Below the pieces are notes generated by a model that was given only the letters and a program-made list of their open reading frames with translations, searched no databases and was not told the origin of the DNA. A program made the translations under genes and the position numbers. From positions 1 through 51,865 of the forward strand of contig JAJCYG010000015.1 of NCBI GenBank assembly GCA_029263055.1: 51,865 nt of DNA. Direction: 5' to 3'. Positions 25,948 to 34,829 of the stretch are shown one piece after another. The DNA comes from Actinomycetes bacterium. Lineage in GTDB: Bacteria; Auribacterota; JAJCYG01. Position 1 is the first letter of the stretch. The number at the start of each line of letters is the position of its first letter.

Positions 25948-28418
25948 AGACTTAATGAAATAGGTGTGGGTCTAAACAAATCGATTAATGGAAGTGTGTG
26001 AAGCGTGCCAAAATTACTGGCTGCTTTTTTGCTTAAAGATTCTTTAGGATAGCTTGCTACAGAGAGTAGGTACCCTGCTGTGGGGACAATCCCTTTCTTT
26101 GCTCTTAATAGTGTTCGAATTTGATTAAAGTCTCCTTGAATCCCTAGTCGAACAATTTCTCCTTCAAGTTCAGAAGAAGGAAGTAGAAGTTCTTCAATTT
26201 TAACTACAAACTCATTTGTTTTTTGCTGAAATTCTTTGTAGTCTCTGGCGTTACGAGAAAAATAAGTCGCGATACTTATGAGAAGTGATTTTGTGTGATC
26301 ATAGACTCTGGCATATTCCATGGACATTCTTTCTGCCTTTAGAGTTTTGATTATATCTCCTTTTATGCTGGAATCTCTAATCGTTTTTATCAGTTCCTCT
26401 TTCATCTCTAAATAAATCTTTTTTAGATCTTGGTTGGGTTCCTCTTTGTAAAGTTCTGTCGAAGCCATGACAAGGGCGAACGTTCTTCTTAAATCTTGTA
26501 AAATGAGCGAGACTCCATTTTTGATTCCTGTTTCTCTAGGAGAAAGCATGTTGTGAAATAGGTGTGTTTTTTTACCTTCAATAGTTGGATCCCATGGGTC
26601 AATGGATCCTCCTACTAATTTTTCAATAATAGGGAAGTGAATGCTAGCACTATAGCTTTCGCCGATATTGTCTGGTTGTAATGTTCCAGGTGTGATTGTT
26701 TGAGGAATCATGTTGTGAAATAAGGCACTATAAAGAAAAGGGAGTTCATCAATGTGATCTCCTGACATTTTTGTTGTGTAATTTTGAAAGTCTTCAATAA
26801 CGCCTATTGAATGTAGCTTTTGAATAAAAAGAGCAAGTATAGGATACGATGTTGGAAGTGTTCTTAGTTGGTATGAATTTCCACTCGTTCGTTGTGAAAC
26901 ACCAAGGTCCATATCGTTTTGAACGACAGATAAAAAGTTAGTTAAGAGCATCTCAATATCAGCTTGTCGGTCTTTATCTCTATCTTCTTCAGATTTTGGA
27001 GCGATTATTGTGATAAAGCCGACCATGTTATCTTTTGATTTTTCATCTTCAGAAGATCTTGGAAAACCAATACCTAGGGTGAGGTGTTTTTTTGTGATGG
27101 CTTCCATTACTCTTAAACCAGGAAGCACCACTTCTTTTAGATGAGCCAAGAAAACAATATCTGCTTGCTGTGCCATTACTTTCTCTAAAATGAGAAGTTT
27201 GATATAAGACTGAGTTCCTAAAGCAAAATCATGGACATTTAATTCGTCGAAAAGTTTTTGTGTTTTTGGCAAAGCAAGGTACATTCTTTGAGCTACAGGG
27301 GAATCTGTAAAAATAAAATTTTGAATGGTTGAGTTGTACATTCGAATAATTTTGTTGTTTCTAAAAAAAGTAGAGAGTTCGAAATAGAGTTTATTGGTGT
27401 CAAATCCTTCTGATTCTAATCGAAGAGTGCTTTCTTTTAAATTGAGAAGAGCTTTGCTCCATGTCTTTTTTTCTTTTTCAAGTGAAGCTGATGTTAAAAA
27501 ATTGAGAGAGTGAAAAGGGTTGATTCCTTTGTTTGAGAGTGAACGAACTAAATCCGTTAGTTCTTCTTTGTTCTCAGGACCTAATTCTTTATAGATGTTA
27601 TAAAATTTCTTCATTGTTTCTTCGGGATCGATTCCATTATTGGCAATCGAAAGAGTCAATTCATAGAGTGCTGAAAAGGATCTTTCTTCTCCAACGTTAT
27701 AATGTAGCCAGCTGAGTATGTTGTGAGGGTCTATTCCTTGTTTGGCAAGCCCCATCGAAAGCTTGATTGTCTCTGTTTTAGATGAGGGCTCTAATCTTAT
27801 CGTTTTTGAATCTAAAAAATACTTTAATGTAAATAGAGCCTCATGGGGGTTTATTCCATTTTGTGCTAATGTTACAGCTAAAAATAAAAGAGGTTTTAAT
27901 TCGCCATTTTGATTTTTGATTAAGTCTCGCATTGTGCTGCTTGTGGATTGAAATGAAATATTGTGACGGGTTGTCTCAAGAGCAATTTTTAGAAATAAGA
28001 AACGATTATGATCGTCTTTTTTTGGGTCGTCTCCTACAGTGAAATCTTTGGTTCTTAAGAGTTGGGCTAGAGATGAAAAAAGTATTTTAGGGTCTAGATC
28101 GTTATGTTCCAAGGCGAGAGCAATTTTTCGAATCGCCACTTGTTCATGATTATTTGTAATTGCATAAAACTGAGTTAATCCATTTTTTATTTTTGCAAGT
28201 CGAGTAGGCTGTTTCTTAAAAAGAGCCTCTATTTTTTCGTTGAGTGATTCAACGGTATCTCCATTAACAAATTCGAGGGTGAGGGCATCTAGTCCAAATG
28301 GATTAGCAGTCCGTTCTGTTCTAGGGCTTAAGTAGCTGGATTGGACAGAAGGGTTTTGTAATTCCAAAATATTAAAAGGAAGCTGTGCAATCAAAATGAA
28401 TGCTAATAGTTGTTTCAT
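25944..28418 (-). CDS. Secreted protein of unknown function with 34-40-residue GIDP helical repeats
   Basis: I do not recognise this 824-residue protein. It opens with a hydrophobic segment (3-19) that may be a signal peptide. Between residues 100 and 345 a helical repeat recurs, with G-I-(D/N)-P or close variants at about 107-110, 188-191, 228-231, 262-265, 298-301 and 338-341, preceded by a hydrophobic helix (LAVTLAQN, LSMGLAKQ, LTLSIANN, LVRSLSNK). Later spacing is 34-40 residues, like alpha-solenoid repeats. The remainder is mostly helical with no motif I can name. It has its own strong promoter and an AAGGTGG ribosome site 9 bases before ATG. Its function is not inferred. Confidence 0.75.
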   Translation of the reverse strand: MKQLLAFILIAQLPFNILELQNPSVQSSYLSPRTERTANPFGLDALTLEFVNGDTVESLNEKIEALFKKQPTRLAKIKNGLTQFYAITNNHEQVAIRKIALALEHNDLDPKILFSSLAQLLRTKDFTVGDDPKKDDHNRFLFLKIALETTRHNISFQSTSSTMRDLIKNQNGELKPLLFLAVTLAQNGINPHEALFTLKYFLDSKTIRLEPSSKTETIKLSMGLAKQGIDPHNILSWLHYNVGEERSFSALYELTLSIANNGIDPEETMKKFYNIYKELGPENKEELTDLVRSLSNKGINPFHSLNFLTSASLEKEKKTWSKALLNLKESTLRLESEGFDTNKLYFELSTFFRNNKIIRMYNSTIQNFIFTDSPVAQRMYLALPKTQKLFDELNVHDFALGTQSYIKLLILEKVMAQQADIVFLAHLKEVVLPGLRVMEAITKKHLTLGIGFPRSSEDEKSKDNMVGFITIIAPKSEEDRDKDRQADIEMLLTNFLSVVQNDMDLGVSQRTSGNSYQLRTLPTSYPILALFIQKLHSIGVIEDFQNYTTKMSGDHIDELPFLYSALFHNMIPQTITPGTLQPDNIGESYSASIHFPIIEKLVGGSIDPWDPTIEGKKTHLFHNMLSPRETGIKNGVSLILQDLRRTFALVMASTELYKEEPNQDLKKIYLEMKEELIKTIRDSSIKGDIIKTLKAERMSMEYARVYDHTKSLLISIATYFSRNARDYKEFQQKTNEFVVKIEELLLPSSELEGEIVRLGIQGDFNQIRTLLRAKKGIVPTAGYLLSVASYPKESLSKKAASNFGTLHTLPLIDLFRPTPISLSL

Positions 28419-28448
28419 AACAGAAAACCACCTTGTAAATAAGAATTA

Positions 28449-28477
28449 AATATACTCTTTTTAACAAGGTTTGTCAA
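28449..28477 (-). promoter_or_regulatory. Strong sigma-70-type promoter for the 824-residue protein
   Basis: On the minus strand TTGACA (28472-28477) and TATATT (28449-28454) are separated by 17 bp, nearly consensus. It fits in the 74-bp gap between the glnE stop and this gene. The expected leader is about 24 bases and carries the AAGGTGG ribosome site. Confidence 0.8.
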
Positions 28478-28492
28478 GGGGGTTTAGGGGTT

Positions 28493-31400
28493 TTAGCTGA
28501 AAACAGAGAGGTAGATTTCTCGGATTTTAGCGCTTGTTTGGTCTAGATCGTTGATAAGTTGTTCTGAAGCAAGTGCTTTTGAGGTGTCTGAATACCCCAT
28601 TCTTTTAGCGCAATGTTGCAGTCCTGCAGCGTCGGTGGGGAGTTTGTCTAGGGCTTGATTGTTGACAATGCGTAACATATTTTCTAAAGCCCTTAAAAAG
28701 AGATAGCCTTCTTTTAATGAAGAAGTGCTTTGAGATGAAAGGTGCTTGGCTTGAGAAAGGGCAACAAGCGTTTCTAAAGTAGATGTGGTTTGTAGTTTTG
28801 GCGATGTGTGTCCATGTGTGAGTTGTAAGTATTGGGCAATAAATTCAATGTCAACAATACCACCTGCTCCAAGTTTGATTTCTTTTTCATTTGCTTTAAC
28901 TTTGCTTCGCTCTTTTTCAATGCGGGTTCTCATGGTTCGAATTTCTTCTTTAATAGAAGGATCTGCGCTCTGTTTAAAAATCGTCTCTTGTCGGATGGCT
29001 TCGAATTCTTTGCCTAACTCTGGGTCCCCACAGATAAATCGAGCGCGTGTCAAAGACTGTTTTTCCCAGGTGGCACTCTTTTCTTTGTAATAGCGTTGAT
29101 AGGTTTCAATAGAAGGGGCAAGAGGGCCTTTGTCTCCATCGGGACGAAGGCGCATATCAACCTTATAGAGTTCATTTCCATCGCTTTTGTTATTCATGAT
29201 TTGAATGAGCTCAGCGGCGGCTTCATTCTCAGTATGGTTTCCGTTTCTTGAAACAATCACCATATCTAAATCAGAGCTATAAGAGAGTTCAGCTCCTCCT
29301 TGTTTTCCCAGGCCAATAATCGCTAAAGAGACCTCTTTTCCTTCAGTTGCAATGGCTAAAGCATTGCTTAAAACCACATCAGACAAATCAGCATATTCTT
29401 TAAAAAATTCTGTTAATGAGATTAAATTGAGTAGATCGCGTAAACTGATGCGCATCATTTCTTCATTTTTAAAGCTTTTTAAAAGAGTGATTTTTTTTGA
29501 TCTCTCTTTTTCTGAATTGAGTTGAGGAGTTATTTTTTCTGACAGTTCTTTTTCTGTTCGTTTTGTTTCAATCTCTCCTGGCAAGGTGAGTGAGCCAAAG
29601 AGGTTGGGACTGGCTATTAATAAATCTGAAAGAAAATGACTGCTTCCAAACAGAGTGAGTAATAGATCCATCACATTTTGATTTTGGAGTAAGACTTCAA
29701 AGAAAGAGCTGCGGGATCCTTTTTGTGCCAGAACAAAACGTTCCAAGTTATTGAGAGCCTGATCTGGATCTGGCGCATGTGTTAAGGCCTCTATTAAAGA
29801 GGGAAGTAGGGCAGCAAAGGTCTTTTGCGTTCGAACAGGAACATGCATATACGAAGGGCCTTTTGCTAATAAAATAAAATTTTTGTGCGCTTGTTCAAAG
29901 TGTAAAAAACCAATCGGTTCGAGCTTTTCTTTGAGTTTTTCTGGATCAACTTTCTCTTCTAATAGCCAATCTAAATTTTCTTTTTTCTCAGAAGAGAGTT
30001 CTTCTGGCAATTTAAAAAAATGACCATAAAGTTTGTGAACTTGTTCTGTCAGTTCTTGGTAGTGATTTAAGAAGGCTTGATCTAAAGTCTGCTTCTTATC
30101 TGCCTTAAACCCCATTCGAGCTGAGAAGAGAGCGAGCTGTTCTGGATCTTCAGGGAATGTGTGAAGTTGTTGAGCATGCATGATCTGAAGCTTGTGTTCT
30201 GCATGTCTTAAGTAAATATAGGCTTCTTTTAAAAAGATCTCTTCTGTTTCTTCAATAAACTTGAGTTTTTTAAGTTCTCTTAAACAAGGAAGAGTCCCTA
30301 GTTTTTTTAAAGACTTATTTTTTGCACCATACAAAAGTTGTAAAAGCTGAACACTAAATTCAATTTCTCGAATTCCGCCATAACCCAGTTTGACATTTCG
30401 ATAAGTGGTTCCTTTTTGAGCGATTTGAGCATCTATTCTTGATTTCATGTGATGTAGGTCTTCAATCTCTGAAATGCCAATGTATCTGTGGTAAATAAAG
30501 GGGTTAATCATCTCTAAAAACTCGTTTGCTAATGCCGCATCCCCTGCACAATAGCGTGCTTTAATTAGAGCAAGCCGCTCCCAGGTGGCCCCAAAACTCG
30601 CATAATAGTTTTCATAACTCACAATGGATCGAACAAGAGGGCCAGCATCTCCTTCAGGACGGAGGCGGGCATCAATGCGAAAAAGATACCCCTCTTTGGT
30701 CATCCCGCCAATGACTTGAATAATATTTTGAGCGAGCTTTGTAAAAAACTCATGATTTGAAATAGAAGGACTTCCTGAGGTGTCTCCTTCATCAGAATAG
30801 AGAAACATCACATCAATATCTGAAGAATAGTTGAGTTCCTTTCCTCCTAATTTTCCCATCCCAATAGTGGTAAAGAGCGCTACTTTTTCAGGGTTACTCT
30901 CTTCCATAGGATTGCCAAACTGTTTTGTTAATTCTTCAAGACAAACGCTCGTGGCCATTTCTAGGCAAACATCTGCTAAGTAAGAGAGCTCTAATGTGTT
31001 TGCTTCTAAATCAGCTGTCTTCATTAAGTCACGCAGACCAATGCGTAACATTTCACGTCGTTTGAATCGACGCATGGCATTGAGTTTGCTGTCGCGCGTG
31101 GTAAAGAGCCCTACCATATTGTGCAGTTCTTCAAACATCTCTTCTCGGGTTTTGGTTTCACGAAGAATGCTTGAGTCAATAAACCAGTCAAAGTATTCAG
31201 GGTTACGAATTAAAGCATCTGAAAGAAACTGGCTGTGGCCAAAAAGGGTGAGTATCATTTGAGTGACTGCAGGGTTTTGTTTTAAAGAACTCAAAAAAGC
31301 CATGCGGCTGATAATCATTTGGCTAAAGTGGTTTAAATTATCTAGAGCCATATTGGGATCAGGTGATTCTTTAAGCTCGCTTAATAAAAGAGGGAGAATT

Positions 31401-31498
31401 TCATCAAGCCGTTTTTGGGCAATAGGGTCATCCCCTGCAATTTCTTGAAGTTGTTTTTCCGCTTTTTCAGAATTGATAAAAAATGAGAAATCGTTCAT
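28493..31498 (-). CDS. glnE: Bifunctional glutamine synthetase adenylyltransferase/adenylyl-removing enzyme
   Basis: A 1,001-residue protein with both nucleotidyltransferase halves of GlnE. The first active site is GMGKLGGKELNYSSDIDV (about 213-230), the second GLGKQGGAELSYSSDLDM (about 730-747); both keep the Gly-rich loop and Asp-x-Asp. It attaches or removes AMP on glutamine synthetase in response to nitrogen status, usually with PII protein. Neither glnA nor glnB is in the window. The length is slightly above the E. coli enzyme. The ribosome site before ATG 31498 is weak, and no clear promoter was seen in the divergent gap to the cyclase. Confidence 0.94.
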   Translation of the reverse strand: MNDFSFFINSEKAEKQLQEIAGDDPIAQKRLDEILPLLLSELKESPDPNMALDNLNHFSQMIISRMAFLSSLKQNPAVTQMILTLFGHSQFLSDALIRNPEYFDWFIDSSILRETKTREEMFEELHNMVGLFTTRDSKLNAMRRFKRREMLRIGLRDLMKTADLEANTLELSYLADVCLEMATSVCLEELTKQFGNPMEESNPEKVALFTTIGMGKLGGKELNYSSDIDVMFLYSDEGDTSGSPSISNHEFFTKLAQNIIQVIGGMTKEGYLFRIDARLRPEGDAGPLVRSIVSYENYYASFGATWERLALIKARYCAGDAALANEFLEMINPFIYHRYIGISEIEDLHHMKSRIDAQIAQKGTTYRNVKLGYGGIREIEFSVQLLQLLYGAKNKSLKKLGTLPCLRELKKLKFIEETEEIFLKEAYIYLRHAEHKLQIMHAQQLHTFPEDPEQLALFSARMGFKADKKQTLDQAFLNHYQELTEQVHKLYGHFFKLPEELSSEKKENLDWLLEEKVDPEKLKEKLEPIGFLHFEQAHKNFILLAKGPSYMHVPVRTQKTFAALLPSLIEALTHAPDPDQALNNLERFVLAQKGSRSSFFEVLLQNQNVMDLLLTLFGSSHFLSDLLIASPNLFGSLTLPGEIETKRTEKELSEKITPQLNSEKERSKKITLLKSFKNEEMMRISLRDLLNLISLTEFFKEYADLSDVVLSNALAIATEGKEVSLAIIGLGKQGGAELSYSSDLDMVIVSRNGNHTENEAAAELIQIMNNKSDGNELYKVDMRLRPDGDKGPLAPSIETYQRYYKEKSATWEKQSLTRARFICGDPELGKEFEAIRQETIFKQSADPSIKEEIRTMRTRIEKERSKVKANEKEIKLGAGGIVDIEFIAQYLQLTHGHTSPKLQTTSTLETLVALSQAKHLSSQSTSSLKEGYLFLRALENMLRIVNNQALDKLPTDAAGLQHCAKRMGYSDTSKALASEQLINDLDQTSAKIREIYLSVFS

Positions 31499-31574
31499 CT
31501 GTTTGGCCCGAATCGTGTTATTTCGTAAAGCGTTAGATCTTACACTATTAAAGCTTTATTTTCATTATCTTCTA

Positions 31575-31603
31575 GCGACACTTAGAGGGTGATTTGTTAT
31601 AGT
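31575..31603 (+). promoter_or_regulatory. Promoter of the squalene-hopene cyclase, probably leaderless
   Basis: GCGACA (31575-31580), 17-bp spacer, then an extended -10 (TG at 31595-31596, TATAGT at 31598-31603). Only 6 bases separate the -10 from ATG 31610, so transcription should begin at or beside the start codon. Confidence 0.6.
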
Positions 31604-31609
31604 GGCCCC

Positions 31610-33556
31610 ATGCCTATTGTCGCGTCAGTCTCAGAGACTGAGTCTTTACAACTTAAACTAAAAGAAGTGGTTAGGAAAGGTCAAAAACAACTTCTATTAG
31701 ATCAACATGCTGATGGTTATTGGTCTTATCCTGTTGAAGTGGATGTGACTCTAACGTGTGAATACCTTTTATTGCGACATTTTTTAGGGATTTGGGATTC
31801 AGAGAGCGCAGTTCAAGCCAGTCGTTATCTTTGGGCCCAACAAGGCGAAGATGGGGGATGGCCTCTCTTTTATGGTGGAGAGAGCAATATCAGTGCTTCT
31901 GTTAAAGCTTACTTTGCTTTGAAGCTGAGTGGTTTTTCAACAGACGAGCCAAATATGATTCGGGCTCAGCAAAAGATTCTCTCTTTGGGTGGTATAGAGG
32001 CCTGCAATGTTTTTACTCAATACCAATTAGCTCTTTTTGGTCAGTTCCCTTGGCAAGGGGCCCCAGCCATGCCGTTAGAAGTGTTCTCTCTTCCAGACCG
32101 CTCTTATTTTAGTATGGCCAATATTTCTTATTGGTCGCGGGCTGTTTTAATTCCGCTCTTAGTTATTCTTCATTTTAAGCCGAGTTCTGTTTTATCTGAT
32201 TCAATGCAATTAGATGAACTTTATTTAGATATTACGCACAAAAAAAAGTATTCGATACCGTTTTCAAAAAATGTAGTTTCTTGGAAAAACGTTTTTTTAC
32301 TTATTGATAAAGCTTTACATGCGTTTGAAAAAATTTCTTGGAAGCCGTGGCGCAAATCGATTTTGAAAAAAATTAAACATTGGCTTGTGACTCATGTAGA
32401 AATAAAGGGAGGGTTAGGAGCTATTTTCCCTGCAATGGCCAACTCGGTTATTGCGCTTAAGCTGCTAGGCTATTCTTTAGATCATCCCTTGGTGCAGCGC
32501 CAGTGGAATGAGATTGAAGAGCTCATTTGTCGTCGGAGTGAGCAAGAAGATCTTTTTGTGCAGCCGTGCCACTCCCCTATTTGGGATACTGCTTTAGCTA
32601 TACTCACATTGATTGATTTGGGACTGCCTACAGATTCTCCGCAACTTCAAAAAGCAGGAGAGTGGTTGCTTCAAAAGCAGGTTACTCTTGATGGGGATTG
32701 GAAAAAGAAACATCCAGAGATAGAAGGAAAAGGTTGGTTTTTTCAATTTGAAAATTCTTTTTATCCTGATGTGGATGATTCAGCTATTGTGATTGTGGCG
32801 CTCAGTAAAATTAAATTTTCCTCTGAACGTGAAAAGAAAAAACAAGAAGCGATTGAATCAGGTCGCAAGTGGCTTGAAGGCATGCAATCTTCGGATGGAG
32901 GATGGGGCGCTTTTGACAAAGATAACAATCACATTAAGTTGAATTTGATTCCCTTTGCTGATCACGGAGCCTTGCTTGATCCAAGTACAGCAGATGTGAC
33001 GGCGCGTGCTTTGCTTGCTTTGCGTTCAACCTCTTCTCAGTTGAGTGGAGCTGGAATAGAAAGAGGGCTCAAGTTTCTCGCACAAGAGCAAGAGCTGAAT
33101 GGCTCTTGGTATGGTCGTTGGGGTGCGAACTATCATTATGGAACATGGTCTGTTTTAACTGTGCTAAGAGAGCATGGGTTTGACTCTAGCCATGCTTCTT
33201 TGAAGAGAGCTAATGATTGGCTTCACTTAACCCAAAACAAAGATGGGGGTTGGGGAGAGTCTTTACTTTCTTATGAATCAGACCGTTTTCACGGAAAAGG
33301 GGAGTCTGCCCCTTCTCAAACGGGCTGGGCTCTTATGGCATTGCTTGCTTCTGGAGAGAATCGTGACAGTCGCGTGGTGCAAAAGGGTGTTCAGTTTTTA
33401 GTGGAGCGTCAAAATGAAGCGGGTGGCTGGGAAGAGAAACAATTTACGGGTACTGGATTCCCGCGGGTTTTTTACTTAAAGTATCACGGATATCCGCTCT
33501 TTTTTCCCCTAATGGCTTTGGGTCAGATTACCAGGCCCGTTCGTCCAGCTCTATAA
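31610..33556 (+). CDS. shc: Squalene-hopene cyclase
   Basis: Cyclises squalene to hopene/hopanol, the core of hopanoid membrane lipids. The 648-residue protein has the acid motif DVDDS (canonical DxDD), multiple QW-type repeats (EDGGWP, SSDGGWGAFD, LNGSWYGRWG, KDGGWGES, EAGGWEE) and the conserved C-terminus GTGFPRVFYLKYHGYPLFFP. Length and motif order are normal. The frame runs back to GTG 31589, but the predicted -10 covers 31598-31603, so ATG 31610 is chosen. No other hopanoid gene is in the window. The 3' end overlaps the opposing lipoprotein gene by 29 bp. Confidence 0.93.
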   Translation: MPIVASVSETESLQLKLKEVVRKGQKQLLLDQHADGYWSYPVEVDVTLTCEYLLLRHFLGIWDSESAVQASRYLWAQQGEDGGWPLFYGGESNISASVKAYFALKLSGFSTDEPNMIRAQQKILSLGGIEACNVFTQYQLALFGQFPWQGAPAMPLEVFSLPDRSYFSMANISYWSRAVLIPLLVILHFKPSSVLSDSMQLDELYLDITHKKKYSIPFSKNVVSWKNVFLLIDKALHAFEKISWKPWRKSILKKIKHWLVTHVEIKGGLGAIFPAMANSVIALKLLGYSLDHPLVQRQWNEIEELICRRSEQEDLFVQPCHSPIWDTALAILTLIDLGLPTDSPQLQKAGEWLLQKQVTLDGDWKKKHPEIEGKGWFFQFENSFYPDVDDSAIVIVALSKIKFSSEREKKKQEAIESGRKWLEGMQSSDGGWGAFDKDNNHIKLNLIPFADHGALLDPSTADVTARALLALRSTSSQLSGAGIERGLKFLAQEQELNGSWYGRWGANYHYGTWSVLTVLREHGFDSSHASLKRANDWLHLTQNKDGGWGESLLSYESDRFHGKGESAPSQTGWALMALLASGENRDSRVVQKGVQFLVERQNEAGGWEEKQFTGTGFPRVFYLKYHGYPLFFPLMALGQITRPVRPAL

Positions 33557-33827
33557 ATCTTTCCTGCATTCCTGGATAACGATATTTTTCTGTAATTTCT
33601 TTTTCACTGGTTGGTTGCATTACAGAAATAGGGCCCAATTTTGGATCGTGTACATGAGAGCCTTCGTAACGACAAAGTTCATGTGGTCCATTGTAGTAAG
33701 GAAGTTTTTCGAAATGAACTGGATCAGTCTTTTTTCCTAAAATAAAAACAGGTCGCCAAATTTTTGCGCAACCATTTAGGAGGAGAGGTGTTGAAATTAA
33801 TATGAGTAGAAGTAGTTTTTTTTTCAT
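33528..33827 (-). CDS. Small lipoprotein of unknown function
   Basis: A 99-residue protein with a Lys-rich start, hydrophobic core and lipobox LLNGC (about 16-20), so it should be lipidated on Cys20 and anchored in the membrane. The mature part is polar with several Tyr, His and Pro residues and no domain I recognise. The start is followed by nine A residues encoding Lys-Lys-Lys, and there is no clear ribosome site. A terminator lies just upstream (33837-33871), so it is probably not part of the regulator/PilZ unit. Confidence 0.75.
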   Translation of the reverse strand: MKKKLLLLILISTPLLLNGCAKIWRPVFILGKKTDPVHFEKLPYYNGPHELCRYEGSHVHDPKLGPISVMQPTSEKEITEKYRYPGMQERFIELDERAW

Positions 33828-33836
33828 AAAAGGAAA

Positions 33837-33871
33837 AAGGGTGACTTTAATGTTGTTTTAAAGCCACCCTT
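33837..33871 (-). terminator. Rho-independent terminator after the lysine-rich protein gene
   Basis: A 14-15 bp stem with one mismatch (arms 33837-33850 and 33857-33871) and a loop of about 6 bases. On the minus strand it is followed by a T-rich run (TTTTTCCTTTT). It should end the transcript of the three-gene unit starting at 34767. It is the only convincing intrinsic terminator I found in the window. Confidence 0.75.
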
Positions 33872-33878
33872 AAAGGAA

Positions 33879-34067
33879 TTATCTTTTTTTCTTTTTAGCT
33901 TTAGCAGCTGTTGCTTTTTTAGGTGCTCTTTTAGTAGCTGTTTTTTTAGCTTTTTTCTTTTTTCCACCGCGCGCCATTTTTGCTCGGGAAACATCGCCCT
34001 TTTTATCGATGAAATAAAGAAAACCAGATTCTTTTATAATGCCAACTTTGGCGACTTTTTGTGCCAT
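33879..34067 (-). CDS. Small lysine-rich basic protein, possibly nucleic-acid binding
   Basis: A 62-residue protein in two parts: an N-terminal compact segment (MAQKVAKVGIIKESGFLYFI plus DKKGDVSRAKMARGG) and a C-terminal tail of Lys, Ala, Thr and Arg (KKKKAKKTATKRAPKK and similar) resembling histone-H1-like or AlgP tails. Expression is expected to be good: AAGGAGAAA precedes the ATG by 6 bases. Binding to DNA or RNA is inferred from charge only. It is the last gene of the HTH-PilZ unit, 39 bases after the PilZ gene, and is followed directly by a terminator. Confidence 0.8.
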   Translation of the reverse strand: MAQKVAKVGIIKESGFLYFIDKKGDVSRAKMARGGKKKKAKKTATKRAPKKATAAKAKKKKR

Positions 34068-34106
34068 GCTTATTTCTCCTTTTTTTTTATCTATGGTGTT
34101 TTAAAA

Positions 34107-34535
34107 TTAGGCTACAGCAGATGTTTTTTCTAGGCGTTTACGTGAGCGTTGGCGCTTACGTTTTTGAACCGATTTCAACTCTTTATCCACCCACTGTTTT
34201 AGGGAAATAGCCCCTTTACGGTCGACGGCAATAAAGTAAACACTGCTTTCAAATTTATTGGTGCCCACTTCCTTGGTTTGAACCACTTTGGCAAATATTT
34301 TTGCCGAGACAACTTGATAGGAATAGGGTAGAGGAATATTAATATAAATGGTTAGGATTAAGTTTTCAGGAAGCTTTTCAAAAGTTTCAAAGCGACATCC
34401 GCCAATGCCAATATTAATGCTTGAGACAGAGCGGAAAACTTTTAAAGGCTTGTGGAATTCTTTGTATCGAATTTTTGTCTTAGAATCGATGCGAGGATAT
34501 TTTCTCTTCTCTGTGTTTTTAGATTTAGACCCCAT
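34107..34535 (-). CDS. PilZ-domain protein
   Basis: A 142-residue protein with the PilZ cyclic-di-GMP motifs: RKYPR (RxxxR, 11-15) and NIGIGG (41-46), where the usual Ser of (D/N)xSxxG is Gly. The beta-barrel core is followed by a strongly basic C-terminal tail (KRKRQRSRKRLEK) that could bind nucleic acid or acidic lipid. It overlaps the HTH regulator gene by 11 bp. It is the likely reader for signals such as those made by the two GGDEF proteins at 15574-18169, but the Ser-to-Gly change could lower affinity. Confidence 0.82.
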   Translation of the reverse strand: MGSKSKNTEKRKYPRIDSKTKIRYKEFHKPLKVFRSVSSINIGIGGCRFETFEKLPENLILTIYINIPLPYSYQVVSAKIFAKVVQTKEVGTNKFESSVYFIAVDRKGAISLKQWVDKELKSVQKRKRQRSRKRLEKTSAVA

Positions 34536-34767
34536 TCGTCCCCTCGATAGTGTTTTCTAAAAAACTGGTTTGAATTTTATCCGGCGAAACAATCACTCGT
34601 TTCGCAAATCGTTTTGCATGTTCTATATCGTTTTTATCAAAGATGTACCAGCCGTTTCTGTTTGCATTGGGTCGCGGAATTTTTCCGCTCTTGATCCAGC
34701 GTTTTAACGTAGAAGTGTGAACCCCAACTAACCGGGCCGCTTCTCCAATTGTAATGCTCTCCTTCAT
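34525..34767 (-). CDS. MerR/excisionase-type HTH regulator
   Basis: An 80-residue protein beginning with a winged HTH of the MerR/HTH_17 class: TIGEAARLVGVHTSTLKRWI, then SGKIPRP and GWYIFDKNDIE, the usual wing. The short C-terminus has no ligand domain. The frame extends to a TTG at 34803, but that start would place 12 odd residues before the HTH; ATG 34767 follows AAAGAG by 8 bases and gives the normal N-terminus. It heads the PilZ/basic-protein unit. Three 10-bp repeats at its transcription start suggest it regulates itself. Confidence 0.82.
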   Translation of the reverse strand: MKESITIGEAARLVGVHTSTLKRWIKSGKIPRPNANRNGWYIFDKNDIEHAKRFAKRVIVSPDKIQTSFLENTIEGTNGV

Positions 34768-34799
34768 AGTTAAACTCTTTCGGGTCAAGGCAAACAGTC

Positions 34800-34829
34800 G
34801 CAACCTAGTGCAACCTGGTGTAAACTAGT
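34800..34829. repeat. Three tandem 10-bp direct repeats at a promoter start site
   Basis: GCAACCTAGT, GCAACCTGGT and GTAAACTAGT follow one another without gaps (34800-34809, 34810-34819, 34820-34829). The 10-bp period puts them on one face of the helix. They cover about -9 to +21 of the predicted transcript start near 34820, the position of a repressor site. Confidence 0.7.

Noticed and set aside
31589..31591. GTG start for the squalene-hopene cyclase
   Set aside because: The predicted -10 (31598-31603) lies downstream of it, and the extra residues do not match the family.
34803..34805. Longer HTH regulator starting at TTG near 34803
   Set aside because: It would add residues unlike the family, while ATG 34767 has a usable ribosome site and gives the usual MerR/HTH_17 beginning.
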